Assembly: GCA_035275405.1 (NCBI GenBank) | Contig: DATEMU010000014.1 | Location: 124,001-188,000 of the forward strand | Length of the DNA stretch: 64,000 nucleotides | Direction of reading: 5' to 3' | DNA from: Phycisphaerae bacterium | Lineage (GTDB): Bacteria > Planctomycetota > Phycisphaerae > UBA1845 > UTPLA1 | Part shown: one piece after another, positions 40,724 to 50,541 of the stretch | How positions within the stretch are numbered: position 1 is the stretch's first letter | How the letters are laid out: each line of letters starts with the position of its first letter | The notes under the pieces: model-generated | Databases searched by the model: none | What the model was told of the DNA's origin: nothing | The model's input: only the letters and a program-made list of their open reading frames with translations | Translations under genes and position numbers: made by a program

Positions 40724-40889
40724 CTGAGCCGTCGTCGCCGCCGGCGCCCCTGGCAGAGCGGGCGATTGCTACGCCCACCTTTGACAGGTTCCGGCCAGCG
40801 AAGAAACGCTGATTGTGCGGACGATCCGGGCGGTCTTCCGGTTGCACTTTTGAGAAAGCTGCGTATTCGGCTTGCCGGGCTTCACGTTG

Positions 40890-40964
40890 ATGAGCGATAG
40901 CGGAGCTTGCTATAAATCAGAAAATAAGCTATTATGAGCGATAGAAGGGAGCCCTATCGCTCAT
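40890..40964 (+). promoter_or_regulatory. Fic promoter with three operator-like repeats
   Basis: A good sigma-70-type promoter lies ahead of the Fic gene: TTGCTA at 40907-40912, 17 bases, then TATTAT at 40930-40935. The 11-base word ATGAGCGATAG occurs at 40890-40900 and again at 40934-40944. Its exact reverse complement CTATCGCTCAT is at 40954-40964. The last two form a perfect inverted repeat with a nine-base spacer (AAGGGAGCC) that holds the ribosome site and ends on the Fic start codon. This arrangement suits autoregulation by a DNA-binding protein, for instance the winged-helix-like C-terminus of Fic. Confidence 0.7.
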
Positions 40965-42135
40965 GCGCTGGAACTGGCAACAACCGGATTGGCCTGAGTT
41001 TACCTGGGACGAATCGCGCCTGATCAAGGCGGAGGAACGTTTTCTCCTTTGCGGCGGCCAGTTTCTCGGCACGGTGAAACACCTGTCCTCAGAGGATCAT
41101 GACCAAATTGCGGTGGAAGCGATGAGCAACGAAGCGGTCACGACCTCCGAAATCGAGGGCGAGCTTCTCAATCGCGACAGTGTGCAATCCTCGATCCGCC
41201 GTCAGTTGGGCCTGGCGACCGATCAACGCCGGGTTCCACCCGCCGAGCAGGGCATCAGCGAGGTGATGGTGGACCTGTACCGCAACTATGCGAAGGCGCT
41301 CGATGAGCGAGTGCTGTTTTCCTGGCATCGGATGGTCACAAAGGGGCGTACCGATCTTCATGACATCGGCCGCTACCGAACGCACACGGAGCCGATGCAA
41401 GTCGTATCGGGCGCCGTCTATGATCCCGACATCCATTTCGAGGCCCCGCCGTCGGGCAAGGTTCCGAAGGAAATGGGCCGGTACCTGGCCTGGTTCAACG
41501 AAACGGCTCCGAATGGAGGAAAGCCCCTGCCGGTCCTGACGCGCGCCGGCATTGCACACCTCTACTTCGAGAGCATTCATCCGTTTGAAGACGGAAACGG
41601 GCGCATCGGCCGGACCGTCGCGGAAAAGGTATTGGCGCAAGGGCTGGGACAGCCATCGCTCACTGCCATTGCCGCAACCATGCTGGCTCATCGCAAAGCG
41701 TATTACGCGGCGCTGGAAGCGGCGAACAAGAACAACGAAATTACCGCCTGGCTGGCGTGGTTTGCCGGTATCAGCCTGGAAGCGCAGCAACGCACGCTTG
41801 CCCAGGTGGAGTTCGTGCTCGACAAAGCCAAACTGCTCGATCGCTTCCGCCATGAATTGAACACACGTCAACTCGAGGTCTTGCTGCGCGTATTGCGGGA
41901 GGGTCCGGAAGGCTTCAAGGGCGGACTCAGCGCGGGCAACTACGCGAAGATCGCGAAGGCATCACCGGCGACAGCCACGCGCGACCTCGGCGAAATGGTT
42001 GAACGCGGGGCCCTTGCCCGCACCGGGGAAAAGCGGCATACGCGGTACCATCTTCCCATACCGCTACGGCCCACGCCCTGGATTACGATTGACGAGGAGG
42101 GCAATATCATTACGAGCCAAAGGCCAAAGCAATGA
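40963..42135 (+). CDS. Fic family AMP-transferase with DUF4172 N-terminus and C-terminal helix-turn-helix
   Basis: This 390-residue protein starts at ATG 40963. The first 90 residues (WNWQQPDWPEFTWDESRLI) are the DUF4172 domain of Fic proteins. The inhibitory helix motif TTSEIEGEL is at about residues 60-68. The active-site loop HPFEDGNGRIGRT begins at about residue 206 and is complete, so AMP transfer to a protein Ser, Thr or Tyr is expected. The C-terminal 100 residues (FKGGLSAGNYAKIAKASPATATRDLGEMV, in parts) look like a winged helix. Such proteins often work as regulated enzymes without a separate antitoxin. Confidence 0.88.
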   Translation: MRWNWQQPDWPEFTWDESRLIKAEERFLLCGGQFLGTVKHLSSEDHDQIAVEAMSNEAVTTSEIEGELLNRDSVQSSIRRQLGLATDQRRVPPAEQGISEVMVDLYRNYAKALDERVLFSWHRMVTKGRTDLHDIGRYRTHTEPMQVVSGAVYDPDIHFEAPPSGKVPKEMGRYLAWFNETAPNGGKPLPVLTRAGIAHLYFESIHPFEDGNGRIGRTVAEKVLAQGLGQPSLTAIAATMLAHRKAYYAALEAANKNNEITAWLAWFAGISLEAQQRTLAQVEFVLDKAKLLDRFRHELNTRQLEVLLRVLREGPEGFKGGLSAGNYAKIAKASPATATRDLGEMVERGALARTGEKRHTRYHLPIPLRPTPWITIDEEGNIITSQRPKQ

Positions 42136-42365
42136 CGACGGGCCACTGCCGCCTGTTCGCGTCACGGCGCAATGCCATCGACACGGGGAACACCGCCCCC
42201 TTCGCTTTTCCGCACCATTCCGGTAAGTCTTCGGCCCCTCTTTTTCACCCCTCCGGCCTTGCCTCAGTGACGAGAATGCGGACGAGGCTTGTATTATAAT
42301 AATGCCGGCTGGTTTTACTCGCATTTCAGAAGGGAGCTGCGAAAACGCCGCGGAGGAGAAGCACA

Positions 42366-45300
42366 ATGTCCCTTTCGTTCATTTCGGAAGCTGCGAATTC
42401 TCGATTAGCGCGGGTGGTTCTGGTTTGCGCACTTCTCCTCACAGGGGTGAGCTGCGAAACGCCACCTGTCGATAACATGACGCCTCCACCGCCACAGGAA
42501 GTACCGGATATTCCGCCGCCTTCTCCACCGTCCGGGCCAACGCTTTCCTCGGCGTACACTTCGAACATTGCCGGCGGGACGTTGACCGCCACAGGCAACA
42601 ACAAAGGAACAAAGCTGGCGCTGCGGCTGAGGGCCGGCGACTCCACGATCCTGGAACTGGACGACGGCGATGACGGCACCGCCGATTTCAGCTTTGACCG
42701 CGTGAAGTTCGACCACATCGTGGTTAATGCCGGCGGCGGCGATGACATGATCCGGATCGACGAGGTCAACGGCATCTTCACCGACACCGAGGTGACGACG
42801 TTCAATGGTGAAGATGGGAATGACGCGTTGACCGGGGGCAGTGGGCCGGAGACGCTCAACGGCGGGCCCGGCGACGACGTGTTAACGGGTAACGCCGGCG
42901 CCGATGCGCTGAACGGCGAGGACGATAGCGATACGATCAACGGTGGCGACGGCGACAACATCGACCTGGCCGGCATCCTAGGCGGCGCTTTCAGCGACGG
43001 CGTCGCGGACACGGTCATCGTTAACGGCACGAGCGGCGACGATATCCTCATCGCGACGCTCACCGGCGGCCAACTGCACGTGAGCGGTCTGGCCGCTAAT
43101 GTGGTCATCGACCATTTCGATATTTTGACAGACAGCGTCAACATCCTTGGCGCGGACGGTCACGACGTGATCGACGCTTCCGCGGTCGGCGCCGGCGGCC
43201 CGACGTTCACCCTGGACGGTGGCGCAGGCGATGACATCCTGCACGGTAGTCTTGGAAACGACAGCATGATCGGCGGGGACAACGACGACGTTATGTTCGG
43301 CGGCGCCGGGTCCGACGGTCTCGACGGCGGCCTCGGCGAAAACCTCCTCTTTGGGGGAGGGAACAACTTTTCCAGCGGCATAGTATCCGTCTTCGGCGAC
43401 GATTCGGCCAACACGATCACAATCAGTCGCGATCCTGGCGGGAATATCCTGGCCGACGGCGTGCCGATCCCCGGGGCCACCGTCGCAAATACCTCGCTGA
43501 TCCGGGTGTTTGGCCGGGGCGGCGATGACACGATCTCGCTCAACGAATCGAACGGCGCCTTGCCTGCAGCCGCGCTCTATGGCGGTGCCGGCATGGATAC
43601 GCTCGCCAGCGGCTCTGGCGCTGACCTGGTTTTCGGTGGCATCGACAGCGATACGCTACTGGCGAAGGGAGGCTTTGACTTCGCCTTCGGTGGCGCCGGC
43701 GACGACACGCTGACCGGCGGCGACGCGGATGACCAGGCCTTCGGTGAAGGGGGCGACGACCGCCTGATCTGGAACCCGGGCGATGACACCGACCTCAACG
43801 AGGGCGGCAGCGGTGACGACACCGTCGAAGTCAACGGCGGCAACGGCGACGAAGTGTTCACGGTGACGGCCAACGGCGCGCGTGTCCGCTTCGACCGCCT
43901 CAATCCCGCGCCTTTCAGCCTCGACATCGGCACCTGCGAGGAGCTCGTGCTCAACGCCAACGGCGGCAACGATTCCTTCAGCACGACGGGGGACCTGGCT
44001 GCCCTGATTCAGATCACAGCGGACGGCGGGGCTGGGAACGACACCCTGCTGGGTAGCAATGGCGTTGACACGCTGCTGGGCGGCGACGGACACGACTTCA
44101 TCGACGGCCAGCAGGGTAGCGACACCGCGTTCCTGGGCGCCGGCGACGACGTATTCCAGTGGGACCCCGGCGACGGCAGCGACACCGTCGAAGGCGGGGC
44201 GGACCATGACATCATGCTCTTTAACGGATCGGCCGGCGCTGAGATCTTCGAATTCTCGGCCAACAGGCAGCGCCTCCGCTTCACCCGCAACCTCGGCAAC
44301 ATCGTCATGGACGTTGACGACGTGGAGCAGGTGGACCTCCGGTCACTCGGCGGGGCCGACACCGCCACGGTGAACGACTTGACCGGCACGGACGTGACCC
44401 AGGTGAACGTCGATCTCGCCGGAACCATCGGCGGCGTCACCGGCGACGGCGCGGCGGATTCGATCACGATTAACGGAACCAACGACATTCAGGACATCAT
44501 TGATGTCTTCGGCGCGGGTACTTCGGTCTCCGTGGTCGGTCTGCAGGCCCAGGTCAACATCACCAACTCCGAGGGCGCCAGTGATTCGCTCATCGTTAAC
44601 GCCCTGGACGGCGTCGGCGTCGATCTCATGACGGCGACTACGCTGCCGGCCGGCGTGATCAAACTGACACTCGATGGTGGTGCTGGCAATGACGAGATCC
44701 TCGGCTCGCAGGGCGACGACATCTTGCTGGGCGGCGACGGAGACGACTTTATCTTCGGCGACAACGGCGCTGACGTCGCCTTCATGGGCGCCGGCGACGA
44801 CACATTCCAGTGGAACCCCGGGGACGGAAGCGATACGCTCGAAGGACAGGACGGCGCCGATACCCTGCTCTTTTTGGGCTCGGCCGCCGCGGAGAACATC
44901 GATGTCTCTCCCAATGGGGGGCGGGTCATTTTCTTCCGCGACGTGGCTAATGTGACTATGGACCTTGATGACGTGGAGACCATTGACTTCCGCGCCCTGG
45001 GCGGTGCGGACGACATCGTCGTCGGCGACCTGACCGGTACCGACATGACCCAGGTTCATCTCAACCTCGAGTCCGCCGCGGGCAGCGGCGTCGGCGACGG
45101 CGCGGTCGACACGGTCACGGTCAACGGCACGAACGGACCCGATTCTTTCGGCGTCGCGGGCGTCTCCTTCGGGGTCAGTGTTGTCGAGCTTCAGGCCCAG
45201 GTCAACATTTTCGTTCCGGAGGGGGCCAACGACCGGCTAACGCTCAACGCCCTGGGCGGCGATGACACCGTGGGCGCCTCGACGCTGTCGGCCGGCGTGA

Positions 45301-46073
45301 TCCAACTGACGATGAACGGCGGCCTCGGCGCAGACACCCTGATCGGCAGCGCGGGCGACGACCTGTTTAATGGCGGCGACGGAAACGACACGGCCTTCAT
45401 GGGCGCCGGAAACGACACCTTTGTCTGGAACCCCGGCGACGATAACGATACGCTGGAGGGCCAGGACGGCTTCGACACGATGCTCTTCAACGGCGCCAAC
45501 GTCGCCGAGCAGATCAGCATCTCCGCCAATGGCGGCCGGGTGCTCTTCACCCGCGACATCGCCAACGTGACCATGGACCTCAACGATGTCGAGAGCATCG
45601 ACTTCACCGCGCGAGGCGGAACGGACACCATCACTGTCAACAACCTGACGGGCACGGACGCGACCGAGATCAATCTTAGTCTCGAATCCACCCCGGGGAG
45701 CGGCGTCGGCGACGGCGCGGCGGATTCCATCATTGTCAGCGGCACCGCCGGCGACGACGTGATCCTGGTGGTCGGAGACGCCAGCGGCACGTCGGTCCTC
45801 GGCCTGGCCGCCCAGGTGAATATCACCGGCGCCGAATCCGCCAATGACCGGGTGACCATCAACGCGCTGGGCGGCGACGATGTGGTGGAGGCCTCAGGCC
45901 TGGAGGTCGGGGCGATCCAGCTCACGGCCGACGGCGGTGCCAACAACGACGTGCTCGTAGGAGGTGACGGCAACGATACCCTCTTGGGCGGCGACGGCGA
46001 CGATGTGTTGATCGGCGGGCTGGGTATTGACATCCTTGACGGCGGACCGGGCGACGACACCGAGATCCAGTGA
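42366..46073 (+). CDS. Large RTX-type calcium-binding repeat protein
   Basis: ATG 42366 has GGAGGA upstream. The 1235-residue protein starts with a signal ([15 protein letters not shown]) with a Cys at its end; lipidation is possible but the lipobox is weak. A Pro-rich linker follows. The body holds RTX nonapeptide arrays ([40 protein letters not shown]) that form calcium-binding beta-rolls. A longer module of roughly 220-250 residues is repeated three times from about residue 550, with marks such as [28 protein letters not shown] and DLTGTD. No type I secretion genes are adjacent. It is a cell-surface or matrix protein. Confidence 0.88.
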   Translation: MSLSFISEAANSRLARVVLVCALLLTGVSCETPPVDNMTPPPPQEVPDIPPPSPPSGPTLSSAYTSNIAGGTLTATGNNKGTKLALRLRAGDSTILELDDGDDGTADFSFDRVKFDHIVVNAGGGDDMIRIDEVNGIFTDTEVTTFNGEDGNDALTGGSGPETLNGGPGDDVLTGNAGADALNGEDDSDTINGGDGDNIDLAGILGGAFSDGVADTVIVNGTSGDDILIATLTGGQLHVSGLAANVVIDHFDILTDSVNILGADGHDVIDASAVGAGGPTFTLDGGAGDDILHGSLGNDSMIGGDNDDVMFGGAGSDGLDGGLGENLLFGGGNNFSSGIVSVFGDDSANTITISRDPGGNILADGVPIPGATVANTSLIRVFGRGGDDTISLNESNGALPAAALYGGAGMDTLASGSGADLVFGGIDSDTLLAKGGFDFAFGGAGDDTLTGGDADDQAFGEGGDDRLIWNPGDDTDLNEGGSGDDTVEVNGGNGDEVFTVTANGARVRFDRLNPAPFSLDIGTCEELVLNANGGNDSFSTTGDLAALIQITADGGAGNDTLLGSNGVDTLLGGDGHDFIDGQQGSDTAFLGAGDDVFQWDPGDGSDTVEGGADHDIMLFNGSAGAEIFEFSANRQRLRFTRNLGNIVMDVDDVEQVDLRSLGGADTATVNDLTGTDVTQVNVDLAGTIGGVTGDGAADSITINGTNDIQDIIDVFGAGTSVSVVGLQAQVNITNSEGASDSLIVNALDGVGVDLMTATTLPAGVIKLTLDGGAGNDEILGSQGDDILLGGDGDDFIFGDNGADVAFMGAGDDTFQWNPGDGSDTLEGQDGADTLLFLGSAAAENIDVSPNGGRVIFFRDVANVTMDLDDVETIDFRALGGADDIVVGDLTGTDMTQVHLNLESAAGSGVGDGAVDTVTVNGTNGPDSFGVAGVSFGVSVVELQAQVNIFVPEGANDRLTLNALGGDDTVGASTLSAGVIQLTMNGGLGADTLIGSAGDDLFNGGDGNDTAFMGAGNDTFVWNPGDDNDTLEGQDGFDTMLFNGANVAEQISISANGGRVLFTRDIANVTMDLNDVESIDFTARGGTDTITVNNLTGTDATEINLSLESTPGSGVGDGAADSIIVSGTAGDDVILVVGDASGTSVLGLAAQVNITGAESANDRVTINALGGDDVVEASGLEVGAIQLTADGGANNDVLVGGDGNDTLLGGDGDDVLIGGLGIDILDGGPGDDTEIQ

Positions 46074-46179
46074 TCGGATTGATACCGAGGCGTCAGGTCG
46101 GCGTAACTGATTCATTATGATGATCGTTCCAGCAGCGTAGGCCCGCCACGGAACATCGGCGCGATCGTTGTCAGTTATA

Positions 46180-46620
46180 ATGGCGACGATGCTCTCGACG
46201 CTCCTGGTCGCCTGGTGTTTGCTCGCACTCACGGTGATGATTCATGCTACGGGGCTGGCGGTTTTGCTGCGGCGCACGCTAAGGGCGCCGGGGCGGCCGG
46301 ATACGCGATTCTGGCCGGTAACGTGGCTGCTGGTACATGTCGCGGCGTGGCTCATCTTTCTGCACCTCACCGAGATCGGAGTCTGGGCGCTATTCTACTG
46401 GTGGCAGAAGTGCATGCCGGATGCGGAGTCGTCGTTTTATTTCTCCGGTGTCACCTATGCCACTGTGGGTTACGGCGACCTCGTCTTACCGAAGGAATGG
46501 CGACTGCTCGGACCGGTGGAAGGATTGACCGGCATCCTCATGTGCGGGCTTTCGACAGGTTTTTTCTTCGCCGTCGTCAACAAGGTGTTCGGGGCACGAT
46601 CCAGTGCCGAGAGTTCCTGA
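46180..46620 (+). CDS. Potassium channel pore-type membrane protein
   Basis: ATG 46180 is chosen over TTG 46168. The 146-residue protein has a first helix (LLVAWCLLALTVMIHATGLA), a second (TWLLVHVAAWLIFLHLTE), a pore loop and a last helix (LTGILMCGLSTGFFFAVVNKVF). The pore loop carries the K+ selectivity filter TVGYGD at residues 95-100. It fits Ion_trans_2/KcsA-like subunits, which would assemble as tetramers in the inner membrane. There is no regulatory domain. Confidence 0.82.
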   Translation: MATMLSTLLVAWCLLALTVMIHATGLAVLLRRTLRAPGRPDTRFWPVTWLLVHVAAWLIFLHLTEIGVWALFYWWQKCMPDAESSFYFSGVTYATVGYGDLVLPKEWRLLGPVEGLTGILMCGLSTGFFFAVVNKVFGARSSAESS

Positions 46621-46644
46621 TCCGGCTCTCTCTTGGAGCGATCC

Positions 46645-49086
46645 ATGGACAACAGCCAAACACCCGGCACCGATTCGAAGGTCGGTTCGCAGCAACGGAT
46701 TGCATCCAGAATTGTCCTGGGTCGCGTGACGGCCATACAACCGGATTCGCGACGTCAGCAGCGACTCGCCGGTGCGGTCGTGCTGGGAGTGGGAGTTCTC
46801 GCACTCTTCGTGCCACTCTGGCCGGAGCTGGCGCCGGAACGACGCCTGGGACTTACGCTGCTTGCCATTTCCGGCATCGAATTGTTCCATGGTTTTCGCC
46901 GGGCCGACGCCGCGGAACAACGCAGCGCCTGGTTCGGCGGCCTCATTTCGCTGGCGTTGGCCATCCTGCTCATGAATGCCCCGATGCTGGTCGGCGGCGC
47001 ACTCAAGTACTTGGTCGCCGGCTGGTTTGCCGTGGATGGAGTCCGTTACGCAGTAGAGGCCTTTCGTGCCAGACGAACACGAGAACCCGTCGGCTCCTCC
47101 TCCGCGGCCGCGCTGGGCTATTTTGTACTCGTTCTCCTCGTTCTGCTGGTGGGGCGTCATCGTCCGTTGTGGGCAATGGCAATCGCGGTGGCTCTGCGCT
47201 GTGGCCATACCGCCGCGAATATTTTTCGAGCCTCAATTCTCCAGGCCGACGATGCCGGCGAACGCGCCATGCGCCTCCTGGGATTGGAGGCACAACCGGA
47301 AGTGCGGGCGATCTGCGACCGATTGGCGTCGGAGGAGAGCGCGCGCAAACCGGTCGACCGGTACTGGATTCTGACGTTTGTGCTGACGTTATTCGCGATT
47401 CACCTGGGGCGGATGGGCTTTGACGGGACCGCGGTTGGCATTCTCGCGCCCGGTTTCGCCGTAGTGGGGGATTTGTCGGTCGCGCTGGGGATGGGGCTGT
47501 TTATCGTGATCCCGACTCACCTGGCAGTCCGCCATCTGACGCGGCCGGTGGAACGCCAAGCGTGGCGATGGTGTCTATCCGGCGGGGCGAATGACCGCAA
47601 CTCGTGGATGCGGCGGCTGATGCGGATCTGGCTTACGCATCGTCTGCGCTTCGCCATTCGCGTGCGGCAGGCCAGTTATACGCTGCGATCGGCGCTGGGG
47701 CGCGGACTGCAGATCGGACTCCCGGTCGCGGCCATCCTCGCCGCGACCACGCCGGTCTGGGGAATGAGCTGGTATTTTGACACCGAGAATTACGCCTCCG
47801 GGATCTGGGATTCCTGGGCGGAAGCCCGTACCGACACCTGGCGCAAAGCGATGATTCATGCCGTCGAAGCCCGCGAAACGGCCGCAGGCCGCCCCGCGCC
47901 GACGTTTGCGGTTAGTCCGCCGGGAAATTCCAGCGCCGCCGACTTTTCGTTCCTCGTGATTGGCGACACGGGCGAGGGGGACGCGTCCCAGCATGTACTC
48001 CGCGACCAACTCATCCTGGCCGCTCTCCAGCCGGAGGTGCGCTTCGTCGTCTTGTCGTCCGATGTGGTCTATCCGTCCGGCGAGATGAAGGATTACGAGG
48101 CGAGATTCTGGCTTCCCTTCAAGGGAGTGGACAAGCCGGTCTATGCGATCCCCGGTAATCACGATTGGTACGACGCCCTCGAAGGTTTCGCGGCGACGTT
48201 TTTTGAACCGGACGCCACCCGGACGACGATGCGCGCGAGGGTTGCCGCCGACTTCAGAATCACCAAGACAACCGACCGTCACATCGAGACGCTCATCGCC
48301 CAGGCCGCTCGGCTGCGGCAGGAGTACCGGGTCCCGACCGGTTTTCAGCAGGGCCCGTTTTTTCAGTTTCAGACCGACCGATTCGCCCTGTTTGCGGTAG
48401 ACACTGGCGTGCGCATGCGGCTTGACGAGGCGCAACTGGCGTGGCTCAAAGCGGCACTGGCGTCAGCGCGGGGAAAGTTCAAGATGGCGATACTCGGCCA
48501 TCCGCTCTTCGCCTGCGGCGAATACCGTGCGGGGGCAAACGCCGACTTCGCCGCGTTGCATCAACTCCTCCGCGAGCATGAGGTCCGTGTGGTGATGGCG
48601 GGAGATACGCATGACCTGGAGTACTATGGCGAGACGGCGGACCCCAGCGCGCTGATGTACCACTTTGTCAACGGAGGCGGCGGCGCGTTTCTCACGATGG
48701 GAGCGCAGTTCGCCCCGCTCGAGAAGTTTCCAACCCGTGACTGGGCTTTCTATCCCGCCGCCGCGCCCTTGATCGCCAAGATCGAGGCAAACAACGCCTC
48801 CTGGAAAAAGCCGATGTGGTGGTGGACGAAACACCTCCGCGCATGGCCCTCGTCGCCGGAGTGGTTGTCCGCCGCATTCGACTACAACGTCGCGCCGTTT
48901 TTTCAGAGTTTTTTTGAAATCCGCGTCGAACCGACGGCGAACCGGGTGCAATTGCTCCCGTGGGGTGTCCACGGCCGCCTGCGCTGGTCCGATCTACAGA
49001 TGTCCGCCGGATTACGGCCACCGGAGCAATCGCCGGATGCGCTGGTCGAGTGGGTTCTTCCGATGGAACCCGTAGTCGCGAATTGA
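46645..49086 (+). CDS. Multi-helix membrane domain fused to a metallophosphoesterase
   Basis: ATG 46645 follows a GGAG eight bases upstream. The first 370 residues hold about eight membrane helices; the first block (LAGAVVLGVGVLALFVPLWPE in parts, LTLLAISGIELFHGFRRADAAEQR) is HdeD/DUF308-like. The remaining 440 residues are a metallophosphoesterase with motifs VIGDTGEGD at about residue 439, LSSDVVYPSG, IPGNHDWYD, ILGHPLFACGEY and AGDTHD. In the second motif the usual GD is SSD, keeping the Asp. The product has 813 residues and would act on the outer face of the membrane on phosphate esters. The fusion is unusual. Confidence 0.78.
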   Translation: MDNSQTPGTDSKVGSQQRIASRIVLGRVTAIQPDSRRQQRLAGAVVLGVGVLALFVPLWPELAPERRLGLTLLAISGIELFHGFRRADAAEQRSAWFGGLISLALAILLMNAPMLVGGALKYLVAGWFAVDGVRYAVEAFRARRTREPVGSSSAAALGYFVLVLLVLLVGRHRPLWAMAIAVALRCGHTAANIFRASILQADDAGERAMRLLGLEAQPEVRAICDRLASEESARKPVDRYWILTFVLTLFAIHLGRMGFDGTAVGILAPGFAVVGDLSVALGMGLFIVIPTHLAVRHLTRPVERQAWRWCLSGGANDRNSWMRRLMRIWLTHRLRFAIRVRQASYTLRSALGRGLQIGLPVAAILAATTPVWGMSWYFDTENYASGIWDSWAEARTDTWRKAMIHAVEARETAAGRPAPTFAVSPPGNSSAADFSFLVIGDTGEGDASQHVLRDQLILAALQPEVRFVVLSSDVVYPSGEMKDYEARFWLPFKGVDKPVYAIPGNHDWYDALEGFAATFFEPDATRTTMRARVAADFRITKTTDRHIETLIAQAARLRQEYRVPTGFQQGPFFQFQTDRFALFAVDTGVRMRLDEAQLAWLKAALASARGKFKMAILGHPLFACGEYRAGANADFAALHQLLREHEVRVVMAGDTHDLEYYGETADPSALMYHFVNGGGGAFLTMGAQFAPLEKFPTRDWAFYPAAAPLIAKIEANNASWKKPMWWWTKHLRAWPSSPEWLSAAFDYNVAPFFQSFFEIRVEPTANRVQLLPWGVHGRLRWSDLQMSAGLRPPEQSPDALVEWVLPMEPVVAN

Positions 49087-49106
49087 GCGACTATCTGCTC
49101 AAATAT

Positions 49107-50396
49107 TCAACTGTTCCGTTTCCACCGATACCGCGACATCACCCACCCCACTGCACCCAGCGGCATCATCATTCCCACGCCCAGGCCGCACATCGTATTG
49201 TTCGATCCGTTGATGAGATTGGCGGCCGCAACGTCGCCGTTTTCCTCCGCGCAGCCGCCGTCGTTGCAGGGGCATTCGAGGTCCGGCGCATCCGTCGTAA
49301 GCTGCTGCAGGAGGCTGCAGACCGTCTCATCGCCGGCGACCGCGCCGACCGCGTCCTGGTAGAGGCCGATCAGCCCGGTCGTGGTGTGGGGCGCGTCGAC
49401 GGCGTCGGCGTTGACCAGGGCCGCCGTGACATGCCGCGCCAGGGTGAAGCGGTTGCACGGATTGTGCGGATCGCCTTTGCCGACTTTTATGGCGTCGAGC
49501 AGCGTCGCCGTGTCGGGCATCCCGGATTGGGCAGAAGTGACGCCGAAGGTCGCGTTGAACAGGTCGCACGTCTGCACCGTCGTCGTGGCGTCCTCGGCCG
49601 GGTCTTCGTTCGGGCAGCCGGCGTCCCAGAATTGGGTGTGGTTCTTCCAGAAACCCGTCCCGCAGCCCTGCGTCCCGCCGCCGCCGCAATCGCGGCTCAG
49701 GTCGACGCTCGTCGTGCACGAGCAGCCGTCGCCCGACGTCACGGTAATCTCCAGGTGGACCGTCCCGCCGGCGTCGGCGTCGTAGGTGATGCACGGATTG
49801 GTAAAGGAGCCGGACGTGATCATCCCGCCAGTGATGGACCAATCGTAGAAAGCTCCGTCTCCGGCATTGGGGACACACGCGGTATTGCCGGTCGAGCCGG
49901 GGCAGGGCGCCTCGGCGGTGATCGCGCAGCTGGGATTCCCAAAAACGACGATCGTTTCGTCATCCTGGGACATCACTGTCGTCGTGTCGAAGGTGCCGCT
50001 GGCCTCGGCGTTGTTGGTATGAGTCCCGATCGGCAACGTGGTCGAATGGGAATAGACCCAGCCTTCGTTGAGGTCGAGCAACCCGTTGAAATCATCGTCG
50101 CCGCCGTCAAAGGTTGGGCTGAAATCATCATCGCTTTCGGGAGGGTTGGCGCCCGGCGTGCCGTTGTCATCGACTACGACGACATTCGCGAGCGGCACGT
50201 CGCCGGTGTTGCTCACGAAGTAGGTGTAGTTGACCACGTTTCCGTCACAGGACGGACTGGGTTCGCCCACCTTCTCCAGGAAAATCTGCGGGTTCCCTAC
50301 GCCCCCGGCGTGGGCCAGGAGTGCGAACCGAGCCGTCACGATGACAGCGATGGCCAGGCCAAGTGAAAAGTTGCGATTGCTTTTCAAGAACGGCAT
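49107..50396 (-). CDS. Secreted surface protein with Cys-type C-terminal sorting signal
   Basis: ATG 50396 has GGAGG ten bases upstream; ATG 50411 is upstream of that site. The 429 residues have a signal peptide (FSLGLAIAVIVTARFALLAHA) and a conserved extracellular repeat (NYTYFVSNTGDVPLANVVVVDDNG in parts). Many cysteines and the phrase GCGTGFWKNHTQFWDAGC follow. The end, CGLGVGMMMPLGAVGWVMSRYRWKRNS (in parts), is a Cys-containing motif, a hydrophobic helix and a basic tail. This is the tripartite layout of MYXO-CTERM or related anchor signals. It is probably processed and held at the cell surface. Confidence 0.72.
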   Translation of the reverse strand: MPFLKSNRNFSLGLAIAVIVTARFALLAHAGGVGNPQIFLEKVGEPSPSCDGNVVNYTYFVSNTGDVPLANVVVVDDNGTPGANPPESDDDFSPTFDGGDDDFNGLLDLNEGWVYSHSTTLPIGTHTNNAEASGTFDTTTVMSQDDETIVVFGNPSCAITAEAPCPGSTGNTACVPNAGDGAFYDWSITGGMITSGSFTNPCITYDADAGGTVHLEITVTSGDGCSCTTSVDLSRDCGGGGTQGCGTGFWKNHTQFWDAGCPNEDPAEDATTTVQTCDLFNATFGVTSAQSGMPDTATLLDAIKVGKGDPHNPCNRFTLARHVTAALVNADAVDAPHTTTGLIGLYQDAVGAVAGDETVCSLLQQLTTDAPDLECPCNDGGCAEENGDVAAANLINGSNNTMCGLGVGMMMPLGAVGWVMSRYRWKRNS

Positions 50397-50541
50397 GATT
50401 TTTCCTCCCATGTCTTGAAAACGTTGGGCGACCGAACAGGGCGGACGCCGGCGGGTTAGACGTTAAGACGAACCTACTGTAGGGGTTCGGCGGGTTTCCT
50501 ACAAGGTGAGTAGTAATCGAACAAAGCCTACGAACAGGTAC

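Noticed and set aside
42295..42300. TATAAT ahead of the RTX gene as a promoter.
   Set aside because: The -10 word is perfect but no acceptable -35 is found at 16-18 bases, and the extended -10 TG is absent; left as a possible site only.
42700..46070. The repetitive DNA as a satellite or recombination array.
   Set aside because: The repeats follow codon phase and encode RTX calcium-binding motifs, so they are explained by the protein.
48960..50366. A 468-codon plus-strand frame opposite the Cys-anchored surface protein.
   Set aside because: It overlaps the phosphoesterase end and a minus gene with signal peptide and sorting signal; its own product is Arg/Gly/Val noise.
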